A stretch of DNA of 64,000 nucleotides from positions 8,766 through 72,765 of the forward strand of contig JAVHVN010000064.1 in the NCBI GenBank assembly GCA_032160545.1, read 5' to 3'. The notes under the pieces were generated by a model. It ran no database searches. It had not been told where the DNA came from and saw only the letters and a program-made list of their open reading frames with translations. Of the stretch, positions 46,929-55,667 are shown piece by piece (within the stretch, counting starts at the first letter, position 1; each line of letters begins with the position of its first letter). This DNA comes from DATGFB01 sp032160545. GTDB taxonomy: Bacteria > Actinomycetota > Actinomycetes > Mycobacteriales > Jatrophihabitantaceae. A program made the position numbers and the translations under genes.

Positions 46929-47969
46929 ATGGGTGTCGACCTGTGGGAGTTCCGGCGCCAGGACTACTCGCTCGACCGTGATCAGCAGGACGTGCGCGAC
47001 GCGTTCAGCGAGTTCTTCCTGAAGGAGTCGCCGAGCTCGGTGGTTCGGGCCGCCGAACCACTGGGTTTCGACGCTCGCCTGTGGGTTGCCCTCGTCGGGA
47101 TGGGGGTGACCACGATGAGCCTGCCCGCCGCCGCCGGCGGCGACGACGCGACGCTGGTCGACCTGGTGCTCATCGCTGAGGAAGTCGGACGGACCGCCGC
47201 GCCCGTCCCCTATGTTTCCCAGGTCGTCAGCACCCGGCTGCTCGCCGCTGTCAATGCGGCCGGCGAGATACTCGAGAACGCGAAGGCGGGCCGACCAGTT
47301 GCCCTCGTGCTGGCCCCGCTGCACGGGGCCGGGGCCGTCCTGGTTCCTGACGCGGCGATCGCCGAAGACGTCATTGCCCTCCACGACGATGAACTGGTGC
47401 TCTTCCGGTCGAGCGAGCCCGCGCCCCACGTCGTCAACCACGGCAGCACCCCCCTTGGTCGCTGGTCACCCTCGGGCGCCGAACGAGTGGTGTTGGCCAG
47501 CGGCCCCGTGGCGCAGAAGCACCACGACCGGGCGGTAGGCGAGTGGAAGCTGCTCATGGGGGCGGCCCTAATCGGGCTGACCCAGGCCGCGCTCGACATC
47601 TCGGTCGAGTTCGCAAAGACGCGCGAGACGCTGGGCGTGCCGATCGGATCGCTGCAGGGCGTTGCCTTTCCCCTGGCCGACGTTGCTATCGGGGTCGCCG
47701 GCAGTCGCCAGCTGATCTGGCGAGCCGCCTGGATGACTCAGTACGAGCCCGGCGCCCGTCCCGACCTGATCGCGATCGCGTTCGCCATGGCCGCGCACGT
47801 CGCGTCACAGGGCACTCAGATCTCCGCGCACATGCAGGGCGGACTCGGCTTCATGGTCGAAGCCGATGCCAGCTTGTACTTCCTGCGGTCGAAGGGGTGG
47901 AGCGTCCTCGCCGGCGATCCGACGCTCGACCTCATCAGCGTTGGCGCCGCCGCCATCGCCACCGGCTGA
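46929..47969 (+). CDS. Acyl-CoA dehydrogenase-fold subunit with catalytic Glu
   Basis: 346-residue acyl-CoA dehydrogenase family protein, shorter than the usual 380-400 residues. The C-terminal segment HMQGGLGFMVEADASLYFLR has the catalytic-base Glu position. The middle FAD-contact sandwich is short. I set the start at ATG 46929; a TTG at 46923 is possible. Directly followed (22 nt) by a second acyl-CoA dehydrogenase, as in the heteromeric FadE/ChsE enzymes for steroid side chains. Confidence 0.86.
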   Translation: MGVDLWEFRRQDYSLDRDQQDVRDAFSEFFLKESPSSVVRAAEPLGFDARLWVALVGMGVTTMSLPAAAGGDDATLVDLVLIAEEVGRTAAPVPYVSQVVSTRLLAAVNAAGEILENAKAGRPVALVLAPLHGAGAVLVPDAAIAEDVIALHDDELVLFRSSEPAPHVVNHGSTPLGRWSPSGAERVVLASGPVAQKHHDRAVGEWKLLMGAALIGLTQAALDISVEFAKTRETLGVPIGSLQGVAFPLADVAIGVAGSRQLIWRAAWMTQYEPGARPDLIAIAFAMAAHVASQGTQISAHMQGGLGFMVEADASLYFLRSKGWSVLAGDPTLDLISVGAAAIATG

Positions 47970-47990
47970 CCTGGAAGGCGAGACCCGTCC

Positions 47991-49199
47991 ATGGACTTTT
48001 CCGTCGTCGAGATGACCGCCGAGCGGCGGCAGTTCGCCAAGGAGGTCCGGGCCTTCCTCGACGAGCTCCTGACACAGGACGTGTACGACCGCGAACTCGC
48101 ACACGGCGAAGGCTTCGACGAGAAGGTCCATCTGGCGCTCGGGGACAAGGGCTGGCTCATGCCGTCCTGGCCGGCCGAGCACGGCGGCGCCGGCCTCGAC
48201 CCGACGTCGGCCCGCATCCTAGAACTCGAGATGTCGCGCCGGCTCGTGCCGGGCCTCACCACCATCATGTCCACCACCAACCTGGTCTGGGCGGCCGTTG
48301 AACACCACCTCGACCCGTCGCTGGTGGAGCCGATGCGGTTGGACGTCGCCCGCGGTCGGGTGCGGTTGTGCCTCGGCTATACCGAGCCCGACGGCGGTTC
48401 CGACATCGCGGCGGCCAAGATTCGGGCGATCCAGGACGGCGAGGAATGGGTGCTCAACGGGTCCAAGATCTTCACCACGGGCGCACAGAACTGCCAGTAC
48501 GTCTTCCTGATCACCCGCACCGATCCGACGCTGCCCAAACACAACGGTTTGACGATGTTCCTGGTGCCGCTGGACTCTCCGGGCATCGAGATCCAGGGCA
48601 TCCGCGCGTTCAGTGGCGAGCGCACCAACATCGTGTACTACAGCGACGTCCGGGTCTCCGACCAGTTCCGGTTGGGTCCGGTCAACGCCGGCTGGTCGGT
48701 GCTGCACGGTCCGCTGGACGCTGAGCACGGCAAGGGCGGCGACGACGCCGGGCTGCGTCCCGGTCCCGGTGCCGGGTTTTTACGGCACCTCAAGGAGGCT
48801 CTCGAAGAAACGATTCAGTGGGCTCAGACCGCGATGCGCGCCGACGGTACTCGGGTCGCCGAAGACCGCACCGTCCAGCTGCGCATCGGGCGGGTGATCG
48901 CCGAATACGAGATGGCTATCAGCACGCCGGGCCCGATGGGGCGGGTCATCGGCGCGGACGTGATGGTTCGCGCCGCGGCCGACTTGGTGGACCTCGTGGG
49001 CATCGACGCGCTCGAATCGATGACCTCCCTCAACCAGCCGGGCCTGGCCGCGGTCGAGTTCGCCCAGCGCTTCGCTCAGGGCACCCCCACGTACGGCGGC
49101 ACGAACGAGGTCTTCCGTAACATGATCGCCCGTCACGACCTCGGCCTGCCGGCGCTGGCCCTGCCAGGGCGCCGGGCCTTCCTACCCGCGGGTCACTGA
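47991..49199 (+). CDS. Acyl-CoA dehydrogenase, FAD-binding partner subunit
   Basis: 402-residue acyl-CoA dehydrogenase. FAD and substrate motifs include LCLGYTEPDGGSDIAAAK and NGSKIFTTGAQN, and the C-terminal GGTNEVFRNMIARHDLGLP. It has the arrangement of the partner subunit in heteromeric dehydrogenases, with the preceding gene providing the Glu base. It converges with the glyoxalase-like gene at 49240. Confidence 0.87.
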   Translation: MDFSVVEMTAERRQFAKEVRAFLDELLTQDVYDRELAHGEGFDEKVHLALGDKGWLMPSWPAEHGGAGLDPTSARILELEMSRRLVPGLTTIMSTTNLVWAAVEHHLDPSLVEPMRLDVARGRVRLCLGYTEPDGGSDIAAAKIRAIQDGEEWVLNGSKIFTTGAQNCQYVFLITRTDPTLPKHNGLTMFLVPLDSPGIEIQGIRAFSGERTNIVYYSDVRVSDQFRLGPVNAGWSVLHGPLDAEHGKGGDDAGLRPGPGAGFLRHLKEALEETIQWAQTAMRADGTRVAEDRTVQLRIGRVIAEYEMAISTPGPMGRVIGADVMVRAAADLVDLVGIDALESMTSLNQPGLAAVEFAQRFAQGTPTYGGTNEVFRNMIARHDLGLPALALPGRRAFLPAGH

Positions 49200-49239
49200 T
49201 CGGCTGGTCCAGCGGGACCGTCGCGCGCCGGGCAGCCAG

Positions 49240-49977
49240 TCAGCTGGCGACGATGTCCAGCAACACCCCGTGGGTCGTGCGCGGATGCACGAAGGTCTGC
49301 ACTTCGGTGGCAATGAGGTCGGACCCCCGGGCGGTCAGGTCGCTGACAGTCGCGGAGCGATCGTCGACGATCAGCCCGATCGCGTACACACCCTCGCCGC
49401 GGCGCTCGACGAACTTGGCAAGCGGGCCGGCATCGCTGCCGGCACTGGTGAGTCCGAACCACGAGCGCCCCACCGGCACGTGATGCGCAACCTCCCCGCT
49501 GTTGGTCGGGTGAGCCGGCCAGGCACCGAACAGGGCGGCCCACCCCTGCTTCGCCTGCTCGTCATCGCGCACGGCGACCACCAGATGGTTGATTCGCCGC
49601 CATTGACTCGAGGCGATCGGCCGGCCATCTGACCGGGCCGGACGCAACACCAAGGCAACGCCGTTGGTCGCAGCCGGATCGAGGGCGACGCAGTCGTCGG
49701 CCACCTCGATCGCGGCCCCGGTGCGAGTGAGGTGCTCGCGCATCATCTCGAGGTCGGCGACCCCGACCTCGACCCGGCCGACACCGAGCGGGTCGCCCTC
49801 CGCGACGGCACGCAGCCGGACGACGGTTCCGTCCAGATGAAACTCGATGTGGTCTTCGCCAGAGACGGACGGCGACCACCCCAGCTTGTCGATCCAGTCC
49901 GCCCCCGCACTCACCAGGTCGGTCACGGCGATGGTCACCTGCTGGAACTCGACGAGCGGATAAGCGGCGCCGAACAC
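49240..49977 (-). CDS. VOC/glyoxalase-family protein
   Basis: 245-residue protein with two beta-alpha-beta3 VOC units (about 10-110 and 125-240). First unit starts FQQVTIAVTDL, second INHLVVAVRDD. Family members are epimerases, lyases or dioxygenases using a divalent metal; the substrate is unknown. The GTG start has GGGAG five nt upstream. Probably part of an operon with the 92-residue gene and the binding protein. Confidence 0.75.
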   Translation of the reverse strand: MFGAAYPLVEFQQVTIAVTDLVSAGADWIDKLGWSPSVSGEDHIEFHLDGTVVRLRAVAEGDPLGVGRVEVGVADLEMMREHLTRTGAAIEVADDCVALDPAATNGVALVLRPARSDGRPIASSQWRRINHLVVAVRDDEQAKQGWAALFGAWPAHPTNSGEVAHHVPVGRSWFGLTSAGSDAGPLAKFVERRGEGVYAIGLIVDDRSATVSDLTARGSDLIATEVQTFVHPRTTHGVLLDIVAS

Positions 49978-49986
49978 ACAAGCTCC

Positions 49987-50265
49987 CTAGCTAGATAGAA
50001 CCGGCTCGTCTCCCCAGGCGGTGACCGGCGGCCTCAGGTCCGCGTCGGGAACGCTCACCGCGCGGGTGTACGGACGGTTCGGGCCATCCACATCAAAGCT
50101 GCGGTGGATGAGTCGATCGCCGACGATGGTGCCGATGTACTCACCATCCTCCGGATGGAAGACCCGGTCCCCCACGAGGTGGCCGACCAAAGCCCCCGAC
50201 CGGGAATAAAGGTCGTTTCCCCTACAGAAGAGCGGAATCCCGTTCTTGGTCCAGAGGTTCGCCAT
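49987..50265 (-). CDS. Small protein of unknown function
   Basis: 92 residues, soluble, starting at ATG 50265 (MANLWTKNGIPLFCRGND) with AGGTGG just upstream. It has two short beta-rich repeats, VGHLVGDRVFHPE and IGTIVGDRLIHRS, with a matching GD-R-x-H pattern, like a small two-repeat beta fold. No known family is recognised. It is 9 nt from the VOC gene and downstream of the binding-protein gene after a hairpin. Confidence 0.6.
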   Translation of the reverse strand: MANLWTKNGIPLFCRGNDLYSRSGALVGHLVGDRVFHPEDGEYIGTIVGDRLIHRSFDVDGPNRPYTRAVSVPDADLRPPVTAWGDEPVLSS

Positions 50266-50348
50266 TGCCACCTGCCCACAAGATCTATTCGTAACCCCGG
50301 CTGGACGAGCGTATCCGGCCGGCCGGCCCGGTCGTGTGCACAGACCTC

Positions 50349-50388
50349 GGGGCTGTGGCCAGAACTGGTTCGTTCTGACCACAGCCCC
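50349..50388 (-). terminator. 17-bp stem-loop after the substrate-binding protein gene
   Basis: GGGGCTGTGG and CCACAGCCCC, a one-base mismatch, then CAGAAC/GTTCTG around a TGGTTC loop. It lies 30 nt beyond the binding-protein stop. It probably limits transcription into the small gene and VOC gene or protects the upstream message; no T-run. Confidence 0.65.
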
Positions 50389-50417
50389 TGGCCGTGACGC
50401 ATTTGCTTCGCGCGGCG

Positions 50418-51686
50418 TCAGCTCACGTCGCGGGTTGCGGTGCCGCAGAACGGGCTGCCCTGGACCGGTACGAACACCGAGCCCTTCAGCGTGACCATCC
50501 ACAGGCAGCTGTACTTCACGTTGTACTGCGAGAAGTCGATCTTATCCGGGGCGATAGCGCCATCGGCGTCGAAGTCCGTCACGCTGCGCAGCGCCGTGAT
50601 GAATTCCGCCGACGTGGGGTTCGGCTTGGCGGCCTTCTTCAGCCCGGCCATCACCTGCCACCCGGTCATCCAGCCCATCTGGGCGGAGTACGAAGGCGGA
50701 CCGTCGATTCCGTGGGCGACGAGCGCCGCCTTGAACGCCTTGGCGCCGGCGGTGTCCGCCTCGACCGGAGTCATCTGGACCGAGAAGCTCTGGCCCTGCA
50801 GCGCCGTGTTGGTCGCCTTGTCCTTGAGCGTGGTCGAGGTGTAACCGGTCGGCAGCAGGGACGCCTTGAGCTTCACGCCCAGCTGGGTGAGCTTCTCGAT
50901 GAACGACGTCGCGGTGGTGTCCTGCTGAGTCATGTAGACGGCGTCCACGTTGGCGTTCTTGGTCTGCAGCGCCGCCGGTCCGATGTCAGGGCTGCCGTAG
51001 GGCACGTCGCCGATGACCGGGCCGGCCTTCAGACCGGCGTCCACACAGGACTGTACGTTCGCCTTGCTGATGTTGAGGATCCCGGTGCCGAGGTTGCTGG
51101 CTCCAAGCGCACCGCAAGTCGTGGCGCCCTGGCTCTTGGCAAACAGGCCGAAGCCCGGTGCCACCGCGTTCGGATCCTTGCTTCCCTGCACATCGAAGAA
51201 CTCCGGGTTCTTCGGGTCGAACCAGGCCTGCGTGCCGTTGGCCGTGCCCAGCGTGGGAATGCCCTTCTGCTCAATGAACCCCACCGCACCGACCGAAACG
51301 TTGGTGAGCGAAAGCAGGATCGAGACGTGGTTCTGCAGCACAAGCTTCTGGGCCGCCGCCAGCGCACCGGCCGGCGTTGACGCGTCATCGGCGGTGACGA
51401 CCTTCAACTGCTGGCCGTTCACCCCACCGGCGGTGTTGATGGTGTCGAAGGCCATCTGTACGCCCTTCTCGGCGTCAGCGTAGGTCGGCGCCGACACACC
51501 GGTGAGTGGGGTCGACAGGCCAACCGTCAGCGTGCCGTTCGGGAACGTCGCCGCGCCGGCCGAGCCGCTGCCAGTCGGCGTGCTCGATCCCCCGCCGGCC
51601 GTCTTCTTGGACGACGAACTACACGCGGCCACGAGTGCGACCGACGCGAGAATGGCAATACCTACTTTTAGCTTTGCGCTTCTCAT
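50418..51686 (-). CDS. Branched-chain-type ABC substrate-binding lipoprotein
   Basis: 422-residue periplasmic-binding-protein-like receptor of the Liv family. Signal peptide with lipobox VAAC (VALVAACSSSSKK), a Gly/Ser/Thr linker, then two lobes with FPNGTLTVGLSTPLTGVSAP. ATG 51686 has AAAGGG nine nt upstream; a longer frame to 51761 has no good site. It is the binding protein for the importer at 42519-46155, but separated from it by 4.3 kb. A palindrome site lies 300 nt upstream. Confidence 0.9.
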   Translation of the reverse strand: MRSAKLKVGIAILASVALVAACSSSSKKTAGGGSSTPTGSGSAGAATFPNGTLTVGLSTPLTGVSAPTYADAEKGVQMAFDTINTAGGVNGQQLKVVTADDASTPAGALAAAQKLVLQNHVSILLSLTNVSVGAVGFIEQKGIPTLGTANGTQAWFDPKNPEFFDVQGSKDPNAVAPGFGLFAKSQGATTCGALGASNLGTGILNISKANVQSCVDAGLKAGPVIGDVPYGSPDIGPAALQTKNANVDAVYMTQQDTTATSFIEKLTQLGVKLKASLLPTGYTSTTLKDKATNTALQGQSFSVQMTPVEADTAGAKAFKAALVAHGIDGPPSYSAQMGWMTGWQVMAGLKKAAKPNPTSAEFITALRSVTDFDADGAIAPDKIDFSQYNVKYSCLWMVTLKGSVFVPVQGSPFCGTATRDVS

Positions 51687-51953
51687 CCGATTTAACCCTT
51701 TCAGAGGGAAGTATCCGTCGATCATTCGTAGAGCGGTTCGCTGTTGCATCCAATCAGACATGTTGGCTGCCGCGAGTCACAATTGAGTTGCAGAATTACC
51801 GCGTGACCATGGTGATAACTGACCTGGTCGGATCGCGATATTCCGGCGTACGCCTATTCAGTTGCCTAAGGCATGTGGAATGACGCGAAGGGGTCGCTTT
51901 GATAGCCGCCTTACGTCACTTAGGGCGCGACATAGCTTCGAGCCTCCACATGG

Positions 51954-52034
51954 GTCCCACGGGAGTGTCTCGTTCGAAACCTTCTATGATTCGATGATTG
52001 GCATTCAAGCACGTCGATGGCGCTGACACAAGCA
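51954..52034. repeat. Duplicated LLM promoter block, copy A
   Basis: 81 nt similar to 63734-63812: shared blocks gtcccacggg, ttcgaaa, attcgatgattgg and gacacaagca in the same order, with small indels. It contains operator site 4 and ends in a truncated LLM-like start. Confidence 0.65.
51985..51999. promoter_or_regulatory. Palindromic operator site 4
   Basis: TATGATTCGATGATT, in the duplicated block, about 300 nt upstream of the substrate-binding protein gene. Only one base different from site 7 at 63763. Confidence 0.65.
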
Positions 52035-52074
52035 AAATCGGGGCCCCGTCGTCTCAGGGCCAGCCAAGGTCAGC

Positions 52075-52614
52075 TCACGGATTTGCGACCATCGCGTTGA
52101 AGTATCTGATCTTGCCAACCTGCTCGGACATCTTCTGCACCTGCTCAGGCGCCTCGCCTTCGACGGGTTGGGGAAGGCCAGGAATGTTGGAGTTGCCGCT
52201 GTACGAGACGATGCGCGAGATGCGGTGGTTGATGCGCCAGCCGCGATCGGTTCGCACCAGTTCGTCGTCGTACCAGCCGGTGCCGAGCCAGGTCGGGCCA
52301 CCCTCGGCCGCGTACCGGATGAGAAGCCAATTGCCGTAGGTGAATGCGTAGGCCGTATCCGCGTCGACGTGGACCAGGTGGCCCATCATCGTGTGCTGAT
52401 GACTGTCGTGGGCCTCGTGAATGGCCACGAATACATTGACGAAGTCCGTGCGCGAGCGCCAAACGGCACCTGGCCCGTAGTCGGCCAATACGTCTTCAGT
52501 GAAGATCCGGTCGAACAGGTCCCAGCGGTGGGCGTCGAGCGCAAATGCGTAGAGATTGATCAGCTCAATAATCTCCGTTTTGTCAGCATGTTCACTCAAC
52601 GGGCTGCTCTCCAT
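52075..52614 (-). CDS. SnoaL-like/ring-hydroxylating beta-subunit-like protein
   Basis: 179-residue protein of the NTF2/SnoaL fold: an N-terminal helix with LINLYAFALDAHRWDLFDRIF, then beta strands with HTMMGHLVHVDADTAYAF and WLGTGWYDDELVRTDRGW. This fold is used by dioxygenase beta subunits, isomerases, dehydratases and epoxide hydrolases. A Rieske oxygenase partner role is possible but distant (11 kb). ATG 52614. It follows the mycofactocin-type SDR by 19 nt. Confidence 0.78.
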   Translation of the reverse strand: MESSPLSEHADKTEIIELINLYAFALDAHRWDLFDRIFTEDVLADYGPGAVWRSRTDFVNVFVAIHEAHDSHQHTMMGHLVHVDADTAYAFTYGNWLLIRYAAEGGPTWLGTGWYDDELVRTDRGWRINHRISRIVSYSGNSNIPGLPQPVEGEAPEQVQKMSEQVGKIRYFNAMVANP

Positions 52615-52633
52615 TCTCGGCGGGAACCAGGCC

Positions 52634-53527
52634 TTACTTAATGGTGAAGCCCTGGTCGACCACGATCGACTGTCCGGTGATGAAGCGGGCCGCGTCGGAT
52701 GCGAGGAACATGATCGCGTTGGTGATGTCCTCGGGGTGTAGCGCCTCATCGTTGAAGAGATTCCACTTGCCGCCGAGGTCGAACGCACCGCCCGGCGCCA
52801 ACTCCGTGTCATCCCCGGCGGCCAGCTGCTGGAAGAACGAGCTCACATGGGGCGTGTAGACGGCTCCCGGGGAAACGACGTTGACGTTGATGCCGTAGGG
52901 CGCGAGGTCGATTGCCAGCCCTTTGCTGAATCCGACCAGGCCGTGCTTGGCTGCGGTGTAGTGCGAGTTGCTCGCGACCGAGGTGATGGCGGAGGTCGAG
53001 CCGATCGACACGATCTTGCCCCGGCCGGCGGCGCGCATGTGCCCGGCGACGTGTTTGGCACAGAGGAAGGCGCCCTTGAGGACGGTGTCGACCACCTCGT
53101 CCCAGGCCTGTTCGGTCAGGTCGAAGATCGAGTAAAACGGATAGACACCGGCGTTGTTCACCAGCACGTCGATCCTGCCGAATTGGGCCACCACCGCATC
53201 GATGGCCGACTTGACGTCCGAGTCGCTACGGACGTCGCACACGATCGGCAACGCCCGCACACCTAGGGCTTCGATCTCCTTGGCCACCATGCTCAGGTCT
53301 TCTTCGGTGCTCATGGGGTACGGGACGGTGGCGAGGTCGTGGCAGATGTCGAGTAGCGCGATGTCGGCACCCGCCCGCGCGAAGGCCAAGGCATGGGCCC
53401 GACCCTGACTGCGGGCCGCGCCCGTGATCATGACGACCTGATCCTTGAAGCTCCACTGGATGTTCTTGACGGTCGGTACCGAAACGGTCTGTTCCCATGC
53501 GTTCGAGCTGGCTTCATCAGATGTCAT
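52634..53527 (-). CDS. Mycofactocin-coupled-type SDR oxidoreductase (carveol dehydrogenase-like)
   Basis: 297-residue SDR with the insertion typical of the mycofactocin-dependent subfamily (TIGR03971): after the second strand it reads ICHDLATVPYPMSTEEDL. Cofactor motif TGAARSQGRAHA, NNAG, and catalytic YTAAK are present. In this family the nicotinamide stays bound and is reoxidised through mycofactocin; carveol dehydrogenase is a member. Start ATG 53527 with a GGAAGG site; it overlaps the upstream SDR by 11 nt. No mycofactocin synthesis genes are in the window. Confidence 0.85.
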   Translation of the reverse strand: MTSDEASSNAWEQTVSVPTVKNIQWSFKDQVVMITGAARSQGRAHALAFARAGADIALLDICHDLATVPYPMSTEEDLSMVAKEIEALGVRALPIVCDVRSDSDVKSAIDAVVAQFGRIDVLVNNAGVYPFYSIFDLTEQAWDEVVDTVLKGAFLCAKHVAGHMRAAGRGKIVSIGSTSAITSVASNSHYTAAKHGLVGFSKGLAIDLAPYGINVNVVSPGAVYTPHVSSFFQQLAAGDDTELAPGGAFDLGGKWNLFNDEALHPEDITNAIMFLASDAARFITGQSIVVDQGFTIK

Positions 53528-54386
53528 GGCTCGTCCCTTCCGCTCGTCTCTGATCGTGCTTCGGTCGTCCTGGTGCGTTGCCGTCCTTACGGCTGACCTC
53601 AATGAGGTAGCTCAGGTATCCGACCGGGAGTCGGCTGCCGCCGTTGACCTGGATCACCTGGCCGGTGATCCAGGTGGCGGCGTCTGACGCGAGGAAGACC
53701 GCGAGGCCCCCGACATCGGCGAGCTCGCCGAGCCGGCCGAGTGGAACCGTGTCGATCTGGCGGGCGCGTCGCCCGGGCGTGGAAAGGCTGCCGCCTTCGG
53801 CCTGGTTGGTCTCGGTCAACACCATGCCGGGCGCGATCGCGTTGACGCGGATGCCGCGATGGCCCCACTCGACGGCCATCGTCGCGGTCAGATTGTCGAG
53901 TGCGGCCTTGGCGGCACCGTACTGGCCGGTCCGTGGATTGGGGAACGTTGCCGAGCGCGACGATATGTTGACGATCGAACCGCCGCGATCCATGGCCCGG
54001 GCGGCCGCCTGACAGGCGAAGAATGTCGACTTCAAGTTGAGGTCCACCACGCGATCCCACTGATCCTCGGCGAGCTCCAGCAATGGCCCGACGTCGCCCG
54101 GCAACGCGCTGCCCGCGTTGTTCACCCAGCAGTCGATGTAGCCGAAGGTGTCCTGCGTCTTAGCCACGAGTGCGTGGACGGATTCGCTAACCGTGATGTC
54201 GGTGGGAATCGCCAGTGCCTCGGCGCCGGCATCCTGCAGCTCCTGCACGGTCGCGTCGAGGGTGGTGGCGCTCCGTCCCGCGATGACCACGCGCGCCCCG
54301 GCCGCCGCCATTGCCAGCGCGATCCCACGGCCTATGCCGCGGCCACCACCCGTCACCACGACGGTCTGCTGACTGAGCTCGAACAC
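53517..54386 (-). CDS. Short-chain dehydrogenase/reductase
   Basis: 289-residue classical SDR: TGGGRGIGRG, VNNAGSA, catalytic NISSRSATF...YGAAK. Similar to 3-oxoacyl-CoA or ACP reductases and other beta-oxidation-type alcohol dehydrogenases. A Lys/Arg-rich C-terminal extension of about 25 residues is unusual. GTG start at 54386 with AGGAGC spaced seven nt. It is the first gene of the SDR-SDR-SnoaL unit and divergent from the acyl-CoA dehydrogenase operon, sharing operator site 5. Confidence 0.87.
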   Translation of the reverse strand: MFELSQQTVVVTGGGRGIGRGIALAMAAAGARVVIAGRSATTLDATVQELQDAGAEALAIPTDITVSESVHALVAKTQDTFGYIDCWVNNAGSALPGDVGPLLELAEDQWDRVVDLNLKSTFFACQAAARAMDRGGSIVNISSRSATFPNPRTGQYGAAKAALDNLTATMAVEWGHRGIRVNAIAPGMVLTETNQAEGGSLSTPGRRARQIDTVPLGRLGELADVGGLAVFLASDAATWITGQVIQVNGGSRLPVGYLSYLIEVSRKDGNAPGRPKHDQRRAEGTSHDI

Positions 54387-54499
54387 GCAAATGCTCCTGA
54401 CGTTAGCTGTCGCGGTTGGCGAGTCGGTTCGTCCCGCCCCACCCTTTCGGCCCGGACGTGGTCTTCTGCAAGATGAGAGGCGCTGCTAGCGTAATAGCG

Positions 54500-54514
54500 A
54501 ATCATTGCATGATA
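54500..54514. promoter_or_regulatory. Palindromic operator site 5
   Basis: AATCATTGCATGATA, in the divergent gap between the SDR (start 54386) and the acyl-CoA dehydrogenase (start 54530). It lies three nt upstream of the ribosome site of the latter. The reverse complement equals site 3. Confidence 0.7.
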
Positions 54515-54529
54515 CAAGGGGGAGCCGCG

Positions 54530-55666
54530 GTGGACCTCGCGCAGGACGATGCGCAACGCGCGTTCCGGGATGAACTGCGTGCTTTTCTCGACGCGGCCTT
54601 GGGCACCGAGATCAGTGACGACTTCGAAGGTCAGCGGGCTTGGCAACGGCTGCTGTACGCCAGCCGGTGGGTCGCCCCGCACTGGCCGGCTCAGTACGGC
54701 GGCCGCGACGCCTCGATCGAGCAGTTCGCGATCTACATCGAGGAGCTCGCCCGCGCCCGGGCGCCGCAGTTCGCGAACCGCGTCGGGGTGCAGACCGCCG
54801 GCCCGGTGCTGCTCGCCCATGGCAGCCATGAACAGCGCGAGCGCTACCTGACTCGCATCGCGTCCGCCGACGACATCTGGTGCCAGCTCTACAGCGAGCC
54901 GGGCGCCGGATCGGATCTGACCAATTTGCGGACCGCCGCCCGCCTGGAAGGCGACACCTGGCGAGTCACCGGGCAGAAGGTGTGGACGAGCTACGGCGCC
55001 CAAGCCGATTTCGGTCTGCTGCTGGCCCGTACCGAGGTGGGGGTCGCGCCCCACCTCGGGATCAGCTGCTTCGTGTGCGACCTGCGCGCCCCCGGGGTCG
55101 ACGCCCGTCCGCTGCGGACGATGACCGGTGAGTCGGAATTCGCCGAAGTGTTCCTTGATGACGTGGCGCTACCGCCCGACGCGTTGATCGGCGAGCGCGG
55201 CGCCGGCTGGGAGATCGGCAACACCGGCCTGGCCAGCGAGCGCGGGGTCGCCTTCCCGCTCAAGGAGCAGGCGGCGCTGCAGATCATGCTCGACGAACTG
55301 CTCGACCGCGTCCGGCGGGACGAGGTCGTCCCCACCCCACTACAGCGCGACCGCATCGCGCAGGACATCGTGAACCTGCACGTGCTGCGGCTGATGAACC
55401 TCAAGACCGTCAGCCAGCTCAGCGCCGGCTCCGAGCTCGGCACCTGGGCGTCGTTGATCAAGCTGACCTGGGAGCAGGCCGCGCAGCACCTGGGTGACAC
55501 CCTGTTCGAGACGACCGGCCCCGCTGACCCGATGGACGAGGACGGCCGCGCAACGGCGATGTTGCGTTACCGGATGGCGTCGCTCGTCGGCGGGACGACG
55601 CAGATCCAGCGCAACATCCTCAGCGAGCGACGCCTCGGCCTGCCCCGCGAACCGCGCCGGACCTGA
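54530..55666 (+). CDS. Acyl-CoA dehydrogenase (FadE29-like partner type)
   Basis: 378-residue acyl-CoA dehydrogenase. FAD-contact motifs YSEPGAGSDLTNLRT and GQKVWTSYGAQADFG; C-terminal GGTTQIQRNILSERRLGLP. Start GTG 54530 with GGGGGAG upstream. It pairs in the operon with the Glu-bearing dehydrogenase at 57307, an arrangement like the heteromeric enzymes of cholesterol side-chain breakdown. It opens a six-gene operon reaching 60603. Confidence 0.88.
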   Translation: MDLAQDDAQRAFRDELRAFLDAALGTEISDDFEGQRAWQRLLYASRWVAPHWPAQYGGRDASIEQFAIYIEELARARAPQFANRVGVQTAGPVLLAHGSHEQRERYLTRIASADDIWCQLYSEPGAGSDLTNLRTAARLEGDTWRVTGQKVWTSYGAQADFGLLLARTEVGVAPHLGISCFVCDLRAPGVDARPLRTMTGESEFAEVFLDDVALPPDALIGERGAGWEIGNTGLASERGVAFPLKEQAALQIMLDELLDRVRRDEVVPTPLQRDRIAQDIVNLHVLRLMNLKTVSQLSAGSELGTWASLIKLTWEQAAQHLGDTLFETTGPADPMDEDGRATAMLRYRMASLVGGTTQIQRNILSERRLGLPREPRRT

Positions 55667-55667
55667 C

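Larger units (their letters stand above)
51687..52074. other. Intergenic region with operator and a remnant LLM gene start
   Basis: 388 nt without a full gene. It holds operator site 4 and an 81-nt copy of the region upstream of the LLM gene at 63740. Reading the minus strand, a GTG at 51960 followed by GGACCCATGTGG resembles the start of that LLM gene, but the frame stops after 14 codons at 51916. The rest (51687-51915) is AT-richer and probably contains the promoter and leader of the binding-protein gene. Confidence 0.6.

Noticed and set aside
51916..51960. A 14-codon frame as a real leader peptide
   Set aside because: Its ribosome site is inherited from the LLM duplication and it has no terminator/antiterminator features; a remnant is simpler.
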